From: Phylloscopus collybita | Lineage: Eukaryota; Chordata; Aves; Passeriformes; Phylloscopidae | Direction: 5' to 3' | Assembly: GCA_027886175.1 (NCBI GenBank) | Contig: JAJNNQ010000026.1 | Span: 11,508,001-11,572,000, forward strand | DNA: 64,000 nucleotides | Shown here: positions 13,501-23,211 of the stretch, one piece after another | Layout: each line of letters opens with the position of its first letter | Numbering within the stretch: the stretch's first letter is position 1 | Translations under genes and position numbers: made by a program | Notes under the pieces: generated by a model | What the model was told of the DNA's origin: nothing | The model's input: only the letters and a program-made list of their open reading frames with translations | Database searches by the model: none

Positions 13501-16500
13501 AGTGTGAAGAACTGTCCTTGCTTGAATGGTAAAAAGTTATTTGTTCTACACCTGACTAGCAGAACATCCCAAAAGAAAAAAAATCAAGTTTAACAATCTA
13601 CTCCTATGACCTGTGTTAGTGCCTTATCAACACACTTGTCACCAGAGTACAAGTGACTTCCATTCCAACTGCCAACCAGGTATGCCAGTAGGGAAAAGCT
13701 GTTATAACTGAGAAGTAGCTAAACTGTAGGAAGTATGCCTCAAGAACAGTCAACAGTTCCTCTCAACCAAGTTCCAAAGCATCGTATTTACTCCTTTATT
13801 TCAGAACAAAGTTTTTCTTGACAGATAAAACCATGCTTTTGAACCAAATTATTGGCCTCTTTTGATCCTTCACCTTAAGAGGTAAAACACATTCTTTATC
13901 AAGAGCCAAGCATACCAGGCACAATACTGCTGTTTCAGGCCAACTGGGAATGTGCTGACAGCAATTTGAAGAGATTAAGAACTACATCAAGAACTCGTTT
14001 CTATCAGCAACCAACAGCCTCTTCAAGCACACCACCTCAGTAACAGTACCCTTGTAGGGCAGCCACACAGCGCAGTGAAGAAAAGCTGTATTGCAGTAGG
14101 GCAGGAATCCTTAGGAAATAAATCATATGGAATTCCAAGAGACAGCTTAAGCCATATACATACTTTTGCACAGCTTTTCATTAGAACAGAACAGCTGACA
14201 ATTCTATAGTACCATAAGTAATAAGCCTTTTAATCTTGACTATGTAAGACCTTGTTCTAATGTCAAGCATTCAACTGCAGTAAAACCTTTTATCCCCTCA
14301 TCTTACGAGTTACCTCGTAAGTGTTTTTAGGAGTCACATAGGTATCAGTTACCTCATTAGCAGGCTACAGTTAAATAGGCAAATTCTTACCAATACCATG
14401 ATCCAGACAGCCTAAAACAGTGTCTAAATTGACTACACAGAGGAGATACAGCCAAGACACATGAAAGCTGGCCAAACATCGGTGTCAGCAAAGCTGGAAC
14501 ATTGCTTTCAAGCATCCTGAAACAGGTAGGAACAGTACAGACCACACAAAAGTCACAAGCATTTTAAAGCACCTCTCAGCAGCTTGTGCATTTCTCTGTG
14601 GACAGCTGCATGTGAATTACTTCCTATTAGAAATATAACTTAATTTATAAATTGGTGTTTAAGATAAGTTACCTTGAACCACACACACAGCCTGAGTTTA
14701 GGCTCAAGGTGCTTGCAACTCGATAAGTTCACATAAGCAATATCTGTGGGGTGCACAAAAGTGTCACACCCTTATATGCTCTGAGCACAGATATACAGAG
14801 AGACTGTCCACATCTCCCTTACATTAAACATTAGAAGCCCTCCAGGAACATGCACTTAATCTTGAGAGACAGGTGGGGAAACTTCATCCACGTTGAAAGT
14901 GATTCTGTGCAGTACTGCTCACAAAATCCTCCTTACCTAGAAAGTCCCAAGTCAACTACTTGGAGCGTCACTCCCAAATGAAACCAAGACACTTCAGCAA
15001 TGAAACAAAGCTGCAGCTGGGGCTCTGAAGGCTGTATTTCTCTCCTGCTGCAGGCCTTACACCACTACTGCAGTTACATGGAATGAGTACTCCATCCTTT
15101 ACATCCAAAGATACTCAATGGCTATTCCCAAGTCTCTCATATCCAAGGACATCCATAGTGTTTGAAGAAGTATGAGCCCGAGCAGGCACAGCAGGGACTT
15201 ACAAGCAACATTGAAGGCAAATTTGAACATAATTTTCTCCAGAAGGAACATACTCTAGGGCAGCAGGTATCTACCAAAAGCCCCAGGTCTTCCTGCTCTC
15301 CTGGCTGAGCAAACAACCATTAGGAAAGCCCTTTGAGGAATACACCAACAGCTGCTTATTTCTTTTCTACACGATCTCACTAAGGGCCCAGGCCTTTGAC
15401 AGAAAGTGACTACTGAAAGTGCTTCAGCACTTTTAGTGGTAAGGTGGGAAAATGTCAGAAAGTCTTCAATATAAGTCTTCAATTCCTGCAAGCAGAATCG
15501 GCACGAGTGAGAATAAAAGGGCTTGTTTCCACTGCATGAAACCATTTTTTATTTACAATTTTGAGTTACAAGAAAACATTTTATCTGTAGTTTTGAACCT
15601 GATCTAAAATCTCGTTGATTAATATGCATTCTGATGAGGGGAAAGCGGCACACTTGCATAAAGTTCTCCAGATAACCTCACACCGCCCATTAAAAAAGTG
15701 CCACAAGTACACGTGGACAGAAGCCCTTATCTTAGCACAGCCCTGCCTTCTTTCCAGAGTTCCCAGAGCTTTGTTCCAAAGAACTGCAGGAGTAGGAGCA
15801 GAGCAGGGCTCACGGCCCAGCTTCCTTGTACCTTCAGTGTTTGAGGAAACAGGCAGGTAACACTGCCCAGCACTGGGGGAAGGGGCAGAGGTGCAGCGGC
15901 ACTGCAGCAGTGAGCTGACTCAGGCTACAGGGTGCAGCACACAGCAAGGATTTACAGGACTCTATCAAATCCCTGACTATTGGTGCTTGGGAGCTTTCTT
16001 GTAGCACAGGATCAGAATGTCCTATCAGTGTCACCCCATACTGCTCATGGCTGCAGTTCTCTCCAGCTTGTGTCTCCATGTAATACAGACAAATAGGAAG
16101 CAGGTTAGAAGTCCATAAATATGCTCAATTTCAGAGTATTCCTCAGGGTTGAATGCTTGAGATATGAGCTTTTAATACTGGCAACATTTACTTATGATTT
16201 CAAACTTCTATATGTTCAAGATCTTGATAGCCCTTGAGATGGAAAATGCATAGCTGCACATCATCTGAAGGAATAAATAGCTTATTTTACTGTGGGGATA
16301 GTGAATGCACTACACAGTCACCATGGAAATCCAGGGCTTGCAGCAAGTTCATCATGTTTTCAGCAAACCCTCAGTTTTCTATACATAGTTTAAGGCTGTT
16401 TTTTTAGAAAAACATGCTTTACAAAGCATGGTGAGAACAAGCAATAAAATTAAAGCAAATTATTTTGAGACCACAAAAACATTAACTTCATTCCACTGCT

Positions 16501-19500
16501 GCACATAAGCAGGGTAGGCATATTTAGGTGCTTGCCAGTAACTATTTCAACCACAAGACCTTTCTGCATTATTCATTAACAAGTGAGCAAAAACACCCCA
16601 AAACTTAACAACAAAGTAAAGCTCAAGTTCCATACTTTTTAGTTGGGACCTTTGTTGAATGTATTAAAATGACAGATTTTTTTCTGAAATACATTACACA
16701 TAATCCAAACTTTTATCCAGAAAGCAGGTTTGCCCAGAGGAGGGAAAAAATGTGGGGAAAAGGTCTTAATTGCATTAGCTCAAGAACTTTTTTGCTGATG
16801 ATATCCAGCAAAGACTTTAAAATGGCTAATCCCTAACAAGCACGCACAACATGGAAATTTTTAGCTTTGAACACCAGCTTAGTCATTCAGTACATGAATG
16901 GTTCACATTTCACTACTAAGCAGGTATTACAATACAAAAGGCAAGCTCAACTGGTTTGCAACTTGATTCTAATTTAGCTATTGTTCTACAGTTTCAGCTT
17001 TGATTTCAGACAACATAAACTAGCTTATTCAATCACCTTTATAGAATTAGCATAGCAGGATACATTGTATTCAGGAGTTTCATTTGCATCTATCAGCTGC
17101 AACAGGTAATTTAATTCTGACAGTTTTCCAAAAGAGAATGTTTGGAGAAGGTCATTTCATGCTAGAAACACAGTATCACTGATAATTACAAGCAGACTAA
17201 GGTTAATAGCACTTTCAGACATGTCACAGCTTCCCACCAAAGAAAGTAAGCAACTTCGATTAACATGTTGTATTAAGAGCCAATTAACACAAAAGTCTTC
17301 AAAGCCTGCTCACAGCTCTGACACTGTGTTAAAGACCACACATTCAACAGTTAACAGTTTTTATCCACTCTATTAAAACTTTACAGCCATATCTAAACCA
17401 CACAAAGGAACTGTCCCAGCACCCACACTGCAATTACATTAAATGCTCTGGGAGCAGTTTAAAAGTTAAGTTTGCAGTTTTGCAAACACGAGTCTGAGCT
17501 GACAAATGGAACACCAGAGAGCGTGAATGCGTCAGTGAGAAAAGCATTCGCAGAACACCATTTCTAAACTGCATACAAAGTCAAACAAGCACTTTTGGAA
17601 TCTTTCACACTTTAAGTCAAACACTACAGGACTCATCCGGCAGCTGAGTAGCTCACATCATCTGCAAGTATTTCAGCTAGGATTTTCTTTCCACCATTGC
17701 CTGGACATTAATTATACAAGCTGTTATCCTGTATCTGCTACACCACTAAGCCTCAGAGCTATAAAACCACATTTGCGGAGTTCCATGTGATGTACGTTAT
17801 TCAGAAAAGTCTAAATAGCTTCACAAGTCAAAGTTACACAAGTAAATTACCTAATTACACCAACAGGTCAGAGGTAAAAATGTATTCATTCTGCAGTGCT
17901 TCTGGTATAGCAGAAATGAAGCTCCCACTAACCGTGACCATTCAGACATGCACACACATGGGCTATTCATTACTTTAAAAAAAGGCAGTTATCTGCTCAC
18001 AGATCTGTGAATAGCTAATTCTACTGAAATATCCACATGGCAAATTTGATGAGACATACCCAAAACAAAGGAAAGGACAAATAGGATAAATTTCTGAATG
18101 GAGATCATTAATATATCCCAAACATTAAACATTAGTGTACTATGACAAGCTCTCTTGCTCAAATTCCCTGACCAGAGACCACTGGATAACAGTGATATGC
18201 ACAAGTAGGTATCACCGAGAGCCAGATCCTCCAGCAACTACCTCAACCTGAAAAGCTGAACAGTCAACCATACCGAAGGTGAACTACTCACATGAGTATA
18301 ACCTTCAGATTTACCCTGTTTGCTTAGGACAAGCCTGTGTTTTCCAACTATGTCAGCTGATCGCATTTTTGTGGTCACTGCAAGCTCATCCACAGCTCTG
18401 CAGATATCGCTTTGTACTTCAAGCCTGCAGCTACCATTTTCTGACAGTTCCAGAACACAATTTTTGTGGCTCTACAGCTGGGCTCTCACAGTCAGAACTC
18501 TAAGTAGTCCACAGAACCCTAGAATGGTCCGGGTTGGAAGGGGCCATAAAGATCACCTAGCTCCAGTGTTCCTACACTGTCCCGCTCCAAAACACAGTAC
18601 TGGCGATCCGCACTACAGACGCCCCACGCCTGCCTTGCCCAGCAGGGCTGCGGAGGCGCCCCCCGTGCCGGCAGGTGGCCATCGGCTCCTGCGCTAACAA
18701 AGGCGGCGCAGGCACATTCCTGGGCGGCGGGCGGGGAGCGGCGGGAGCCGGTGCCGAACACGTGCGCCGGGAGGGGAGCGGAGCGGCGCGGAGCGGGCCC
18801 CGGGCCTTCCTTCCCCCGCCCCGGGCGGCGCCGAGCGCGGCGCCAGCGCATTCCCCACATGCCCATTGGGTGACGGGCGCGGCCCGGCCCTCCGCGGCGT
18901 CCCGCTCCCATTGGCCTCGGCTCCTCAATGGGGGAGAGCCACGGGAGCGGCGGCGCGGCCCGGGAGCGCGGCCAGGACACTCACGTGTAAACCGCGGCTC
19001 CAGCCACACTTCTGGGGGAGGAGGGGGCATCCCCTTCCCCGGTGCCTCCCTCGCTCCGGTGCCCACCGCACCGCTGGGAAACACGGGAGGGGTCCCGGGG
19101 TACCGCCTGCCTCCCTCGGCGAGAGCCGCTCTATGGACCTGTCCGGCTACGTAGTGCCGGAGGCGGCCGCCACACCGGCCATGTGAAAGGGAACCATCAA
19201 CCCTTGCCGCGACAGCCACAGGGATCTATCTCCCTTTCCAGCTTGCATTAACGGGGACGGAGATTCCCGAACCCCGGCTCTCCGCAGTACGGCACGGGCA
19301 GGGATTTCCCGAGCCTTCTCATCCCGAAACTGGCCGTAGGAGCGGGACGAGCCGCCGCAGAGGGATAGGCGCCGCTGCCGTGCCCCGGCCGCCAGCAGCA
19401 CTGCGACACGGCGGCCGCTCCCCCCGCGGCGCTCCCGGCCGGCGCGGCACGCCCGGCTCCGCGCTCCGCCACATGTTGCCAGCGGGAACCGCGCGGGGCT

Positions 19501-19980
19501 GGCTGCACGAGGTGGCGGCGCGGAATGGCTTCCGTCCCCGGCACCGCCACCTCCCACCGCCGGGACGAGGGGAGCCACCCTGCCCGAGGGTCTCTGGAGG
19601 GCGGCGGAAGGTCACCCCCAGCGGGGAGGTACGGTGGCTGTCACCGGGGGAGCGGGAAGGCGGCCGGCTGCGCGGGAGCCCAGCCCCCACCGACGGCCAC
19701 CCCGGAACCTGCCTTCCCCCCCCAAAGCGCCGCCACACCCGGGCCATTCAGGGACCCCTCCCGCCCCGCCGGCCGCCCCCCAAGGACAGCGCTGGCCCCG
19801 CCGTCGCCTCTCCCCGCCCGACCCCACCCCGCCCCGGCCGTTCGCGGACCTGGGTATGGTGCGGAGGTCGCCGGACCCCTTGCTCTGGTGCGGCTCCTGC
19901 TGCGCGGGCTGCTGCCGGGCGAACCACACCTCCAACAGCTTCTCGGTCCCTTCGAAGAAGTGTGCACCGCTCTCCTTCAT
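4379..19980 (-). CDS. AMD1: S-adenosylmethionine decarboxylase proenzyme, complete, 9 coding exons
   Basis: Pyruvoyl-dependent enzyme that decarboxylates S-adenosylmethionine to supply aminopropyl groups for spermidine and spermine synthesis; cytosolic. CDS = complement of 19850-19980, 9776-9862, 8385-8511, 7846-7948, 7027-7069, 6799-6943, 5726-5818, 5484-5639 and 4379-4519. This is 1026 nt, or 341 residues, and every junction is GT/AG and in phase. The family self-cleavage site is LSE|SSMF, so Glu74/Ser75 is the scissile pair and Ser75 becomes the pyruvoyl group. By offset of +7 from the human enzyme (334 aa), the catalytic residues are Cys89, Ser236 and His250, and the putrescine-site acids are Glu17, Asp181, Glu185 and Glu263; all are present. 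The 7 extra residues are 2 near the N-terminus and 5 in the loop after ARQQP. The start ATG has a strong context (ACC before it). The neighbour CDK19 is divergent, as in human 6q21. Identification is very secure. Confidence 0.97.
4711..5143 (+). mobile_element. CR1 LINE 3' fragment in AMD1 intron 8
   Basis: Typical CR1 3'-UTR order: GTTCAGCCTGGAGAAGAGAA, CTTTCCAGTACCTAAAGGG, GACACTGGAACAGGTTGCCC, then CCTTCCAACCCAA near the end. It lies antisense to AMD1 and is 5'-truncated as usual. Confidence 0.9.
5484..5639 (-). CDS. AMD1: AMD1 coding exon 8
   Basis: 156 nt, 52 whole codons; acceptor TTTTTTCAG, donor CAG|GTGAGT. It encodes [20 protein letters not shown] and onward to TTLFVNQ. His250 corresponds to human His243, and Glu263 to human Glu256. 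Confidence 0.97.
5726..5818 (-). CDS. AMD1: AMD1 coding exon 7
   Basis: 93 nt; acceptor TTTCAG, donor GAT|GTAAGT. It encodes residues 213-243, including NPCGYSMNG, where Ser236 corresponds to human Ser229, needed for processing and catalysis. The intron to exon 8 is only 86 bp. Confidence 0.96.
6799..6943 (-). CDS. AMD1: AMD1 coding exon 6
   Basis: 145 nt; acceptor TATGTAG, donor CGT|GTATGT. It encodes residues 165-212, [20 protein letters not shown] and onward to [12 protein letters not shown]. Asp181 and Glu185, in PDQTLE, correspond to human putrescine-binding Asp174 and Glu178. Confidence 0.96.
7027..7069 (-). CDS. AMD1: AMD1 coding exon 5 (43 nt)
   Basis: A 43-nt small exon; acceptor TTGTCTAG, donor TG|GTATGT. 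It encodes [13 protein letters not shown] and splits codons at both ends (Asn150, Trp164). The intron to exon 6 is only 83 bp. Confidence 0.94.
7846..7948 (-). CDS. AMD1: AMD1 coding exon 4
   Basis: 103 nt; acceptor TTTTTTCAG, donor A|GTAAGT. It encodes residues 116-149, beginning [20 protein letters not shown], plus one base of Asn150. Confidence 0.96.
8385..8511 (-). CDS. AMD1: AMD1 coding exon 3 (self-cleavage site)
   Basis: 127 nt; acceptor TTTTACAG, donor CAG|GTAAGG. It begins by completing Ser73 and then reads E-S-S-M-F, the autoproteolysis site that gives the beta chain (1-74) and the pyruvoyl alpha chain (75-341). It continues through KTCGTT, where Cys89 corresponds to human catalytic Cys82. 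Confidence 0.97.
9776..9862 (-). CDS. AMD1: AMD1 coding exon 2
   Basis: 87 nt; acceptor TTGCAG, donor AG|GTAAGG. It completes Arg44, encodes [16 protein letters not shown] then [12 protein letters not shown], and gives two bases of Ser73. The second half is identical to mammalian AMD1; the first half differs at several positions from the human version (human EWDILLKDVQCSIIS). Confidence 0.95.
10684..10691. promoter_or_regulatory. Full CRE palindrome in AMD1 intron 1
   Basis: TGACGTCA, a perfect CREB/ATF consensus in otherwise AT-rich intron. It may be chance at this scale. Confidence 0.25.
18512..18572 (-). mobile_element. CR1 LINE 3'-end scrap
   Basis: About 60 bp matching the CR1 3' end in reverse (AGAATGGTCCGGGTTGGAAG, then AAAGATCACCTAG). 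It sits in AMD1 intron 1 at the edge of the CpG island. Confidence 0.75.
18759..18764. promoter_or_regulatory. AMD1: CACGTG E-box in AMD1 intron 1 (distal)
   Basis: Perfect palindromic CACGTG in the intronic part of the CpG island; a candidate MYC/MAX or USF site. Function is inferred only. Confidence 0.4.
18982..18987. promoter_or_regulatory. AMD1: CACGTG E-box in AMD1 intron 1 (proximal)
   Basis: Second perfect CACGTG, 218 bp downstream of the start of the first site. The polyamine-pathway gene ODC1 is known for paired intron-1 CACGTG sites responding to MYC; the parallel is an inference. Confidence 0.4.
19850..19980 (-). CDS. AMD1: AMD1 coding exon 1
   Basis: 131 nt, residues 1-43 plus two bases of codon 44. 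It encodes [19 protein letters not shown] followed by a [10 protein letters not shown] end that matches the family exactly. The donor is AG|GTCCGC, a legal but weak site. The loop between ARQQP and GSGDLR is nine residues here and about four in human AMD1. The start ATG is preceded by ACC and is the first ATG after the short upstream ORF. Confidence 0.95.
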
Positions 19981-20400
19981 GGTGAGACAACTCGGCAACC
20001 AACAACCACAGAAATTAAACGACAACCAAACTGCCGCCCCCGGCCGCCACCGTTCGCTGCTGCTGCACGGGCCGCGCTGCTGCCGCCGCCGGGTCCCAGT
20101 CCGTCCCGGGCGGGTTTTATCTTCTGGGGGATTTGCGTAATATTAATTAAAAAAAAACAAAAAACCCTAACAGAGGAATAAGTAGAAGAAGGAAGGATAT
20201 TTTTTTTTTTTAAACGGGCGAAAACCACCCGGAGTGCGCGGCGGCGGATGCGGCGTGAGCGTGTGTGAGCGGGTTACAGTCCGAGCGGGGGTGCAGGCGG
20301 GCGATGCGGTTCGGTTCCTTGTAGTCCGTGTGTTCCCCTGTTACAGAGAAGAGCGTTGAGCGAGCGCTAGCTAATGTCGCCGGCCATACTGTGTAAGCGA
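19981..20400 (-). other. AMD1: AMD1 5' leader (predicted)
   Basis: About 420 nt between the TATA-predicted start site and the main ATG, if unspliced. It contains MAGDIS as its only upstream ATG, a GC-rich first part and an A-run in the mRNA sense at 20200-20211. The exact cap site is inferred from TATA spacing. Confidence 0.7.
20367..20387 (-). CDS. AMD1: MAGDIS upstream ORF of AMD1
   Basis: ATG at 20387-20385 followed by GCC GGC GAC ATT AGC TAG encodes the hexapeptide MAGDIS. This is the upstream ORF known from mammalian AMD1, where the nascent peptide stalls the terminating ribosome when polyamines are high and so represses the main frame. Its ATG lies about 38 nt below the end of the TATA box, so about 13 nt from the predicted cap. 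The mammalian uORF is also very close to the cap. There is no other ATG in the leader between it and the main start. Confidence 0.95.
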   Translation of the reverse strand: MAGDIS

Positions 20401-20424
20401 GGGGCCAGTGCGCACGCAGCCGCC

Positions 20425-20430
20425 TTTATA
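20425..20430 (-). promoter_or_regulatory. AMD1: TATA box of AMD1
   Basis: TATAAA on the minus strand in a GC-rich setting (GGAGTATAAAGGCGG). It predicts initiation near 20400, just upstream of the MAGDIS ATG. Mammalian AMD1 also has a TATA promoter. Confidence 0.85.
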
Positions 20431-20469
20431 CTCCCGCAGGTACCCGCATCACGCCGGTTCGTGCTGCAC

Positions 20470-20474
20470 ATTGG
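20470..20474 (-). promoter_or_regulatory. AMD1: CCAAT box of AMD1
   Basis: CCAAT in the sense direction about 40 bp above the TATA box, inside the CpG island; a typical NF-Y site position. Confidence 0.6.
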
Positions 20475-21099
20475 ACGGCCGCCCCTCCGGCCCGCCCTTC
20501 CCCGCTTCCCATAGGGTGGCGGCGATGCCCATCGAGGCATATGCCGGTTCCTCTGGCCCCTCCCGCTGCAGCCCGCCCGCCCGCCCGCCCGCAGGGAGCG
20601 GGAGATGGAGCGCGGGCGGCGGCGGGGCCGGGGCAATGCTCGGGGCCGCGGTGTGGCGGCCGCATCGGGCTCGGACCGAGCCGAGCCTAACATGAGTGGG
20701 AAGCACGGGCTGTGGTCGGCAGGGAGCCGTGCCAGGAGAAGCAGGGCTGAACGTGGCCTAGAGACGGCGGCGGAGCATCCCCCGAAACCATTCGGCGCGT
20801 AGCGAGGGGCGAGCCCGAGAATTCCGGCTCTTCCGGGGCCGCGGCGGCAGCGCTGCGCCCGCAGCCGGCGCTCCTTCCCTCTGCGCCCGCCGCAAGGCGC
20901 TTCCCTCGCTCCTAAGAGGAGCCCAACCGAGTGTTGAGGCGTAGTTCCCGTTCCCTTCCAAGAGCCCAGCGTGTGCGAATGAGAAATGGGGAGTCACCAG
21001 TACGCGGCTGTGTGACCGGGCAGAGCATGTGCTTCTGCGGGCGCACACGGGAGGGACCGCGAATTGTGTGCGCGGGTCGTTACTTGATAACCTGCGACT

Positions 21100-21104
21100 C
21101 TTTT

Positions 21105-21135
<31 letters not shown>

Positions 21136-21144
21136 CTTTTTTTT
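21100..21144. repeat. Poly(T)/poly(A) tract upstream of AMD1
   Basis: About 45 bases of T with two C interruptions, some 0.7 kb above the AMD1 start site. In the AMD1 direction it is a poly(A) tract. No retrocopy is recognisable next to it. Confidence 0.85.
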
Positions 21145-23178
21145 AATATTTAGAAGAAATTGTTGGAAACCACAGATCAATAGCCGCCTAAAGCATTTTT
21201 TAGCGATACTATAACACATTATAAAGTCAGTGTTGCAATACTCCGTAATCTGAGGAAGGGCTCGGAACTGACCAAATGAAGAACAGAAAATCCCGTCTTC
21301 CCCGATGAGCCTACGGTACTCGCACTGCATGGGACAGGCAGCAGCAGATGGCTGGGGGCAGATGAATGAGTCCCTACTAGGAGACAGTGAGATAGTATCG
21401 GACGGTATAATAGTCAGTGGGCTCTGTCCACCAGCGGAGGAGTGAAGTCACTGAGCCAGTGAGTCACTGCCAAGGCAGCTGGACATGAATCATTCCCTAG
21501 GTGGCTGGTTGCCGCTGTATGCTCCCATGGCACAGCCTTAATAGCTGGCAAAGAACCATGTTCTCCAGTGCTGGGGCTTCACTGCTTTTTATTAACTTTG
21601 TGTGAGTTGTGACTACTCTAAAAAAAAAAGGGTTTTCTTTTCTCAGCCGTTTGTCTGTACCTCCATGCTGCCTCCTTCCTTGTGCCAGTATAAGCACTTC
21701 ACTTGCATGGCTGCGTAGTGGACTGCATCAGGTTTAATGCTGACTACTTCTTTTTAATGATGGTTAATCGTTTTTAATTGTGATCAGCTTTAATTTCCAT
21801 AAGTTTCCCAAGCCAGTTCATGTCCCAGCTACACAAATGTTTGTACTGGTATAAATAAGAAGCCGTGCTTGGGCATGCACATGAAATTATGGATGGGGAG
21901 TGCAGGACCACTAGTTTCAGTAGTCACAATGGACTAAACCTACTTAAAGTGTTAATAGAACTACATCTGAGAGTTTGTGGACTTAGTCCAGCCATATTCC
22001 ACATTTACTTTTAATATCAGTCCACCCACCCTTCCTTCTAGATGTGCAGTATTAGTTGCTAGTTCTGTCTTATACTGATGTAATGTTTTCTGTAGTTTTC
22101 AGTTAGGTGTTTGATCCTACTGGCTGTTTGCAAGTGACCTGTGTGATATTGCTCCAGACAGACACGTCTTTTTCTTGTCACGGATCCTGTCTCATATGGA
22201 GTTTCTGACTTCCTGATCTTGACTATGGTGTGGTCTCACAGCATGTCTTGGACCACGTGCTCACAAACTTCATCATTTCCTGAAGTCTTGACTGTTCTCT
22301 TGTCTGTCCCCCCAGCTTGTTCTTTTTCTGACTTTTCCAGTTCAGGACTTGACACCTGCTTACCAGACAGCGTTCACTAGAGTCAGAGTGGCCCTAACCC
22401 ACTAGCTGTGACTGTTGTCCCTTGGTTTTAAGGTACACCAATTACCTGTAAGAATGCTTCTGAGACATTTTGGAGGAGAACAAGATTAAAAAAAAAATGA
22501 AGTACATTCTTTTTAATTTCTGGGAAGCTTCTCAGTGGGACTGATAACCTATGAAACCATATAAAGTATTTGTTTGAAAGATTAACAAGGGACAATACAG
22601 CTCAGTATCACCAGCTGACATGAGGAGGGAAATGATCTCAACACTGAGTAAGATGAAATAGTATTTTTTCTGATGTGTTAGAAAAGTAGCAGGGTGATGT
22701 TGTACATTTAAAGCCAGATCACCTAAAACCAGATTTGTATTAGTGCTGAAGGCTGCACGCCTTCCTTCACAGGAGTCTGGATTGCTGACAGATACACAAA
22801 AAACAGGTGGAGGAGGGAAAGGAGGGAAACACTGAAAGCTCTTTTTTGAACTTGACTGACAACTAGACATGAACAAAGTATTGTCTGAGAGACAGGCTGA
22901 GGTTTCAGGGAGGACAGAAGGAGATTGTTTTGGGTTAGAGGGAGGTTCTGTGAGTCAGTGTTGGAAAGATGTTTGCTGAATTCATGTTTACAACTGAGAT
23001 TACCCAGAGATAAAGGGCAGGACAGGAGCTGAAGGACCAGCAGGTTTGAAAATGTCCATTCAAAGGGGTTGCACTAATATAACTAGACCAGTTTTGAAAT
23101 TGTTTTAATAGTATTAATCAGGCATTTAAATCTGGAGGAAGGATGGTTTGGGAAGACAGGAAGGCTCAGATATTGTCA

Positions 23179-23211
23179 TATGATTGTGAGACACACAATC
23201 TCACAATCATA
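23179..23211. repeat. Perfect 13-bp inverted repeat with 7-nt loop
   Basis: TATGATTGTGAGA and TCTCACAATCATA are exact reverse complements separated by CACACAA. Short stem, no neighbours that explain it. Confidence 0.8.

Larger units (their letters stand above)
9863..19849 (-). other. AMD1: AMD1 intron 1
   Basis: About 10 kb. Apart from the CpG-rich start, two E-boxes, two CCAAT boxes, a CR1 scrap and one CRE, I see no gene, RNA gene or clear repeat. A TGTA tetranucleotide run lies at about 11105-11120. The introns further down are 1264, 436, 776, 83, 980, 86 and 964 bp; the last of these carries a CR1 copy. Confidence 0.8.
18590..20940. promoter_or_regulatory. AMD1: CpG island over AMD1 promoter, exon 1 and start of intron 1
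   Basis: Strongly GC- and CpG-rich stretch, in contrast to the AT-rich flanks. It covers the TATA promoter, leader, coding exon 1 and about 1.2 kb of intron 1. The many long open frames here are a product of GC content, not genes. Confidence 0.85.

Noticed and set aside
15494..15510. CGGCACGAG, resembling a cDNA-library adaptor
   Set aside because: Only a short match in continuous intronic sequence without a vector or junction; likely chance.
18572..20181. Many long overlapping frames on both strands (up to about 220 codons) around AMD1 exon 1
   Set aside because: They come from stop-poor CpG-island sequence; only the exon 1 frame has family similarity and proper splice and start signals.
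20758..21330. 190-codon minus-strand frame with a long poly-lysine run
   Set aside because: The lysines are the poly(A) tract and the rest is CpG-island edge; no ATG-based gene model.
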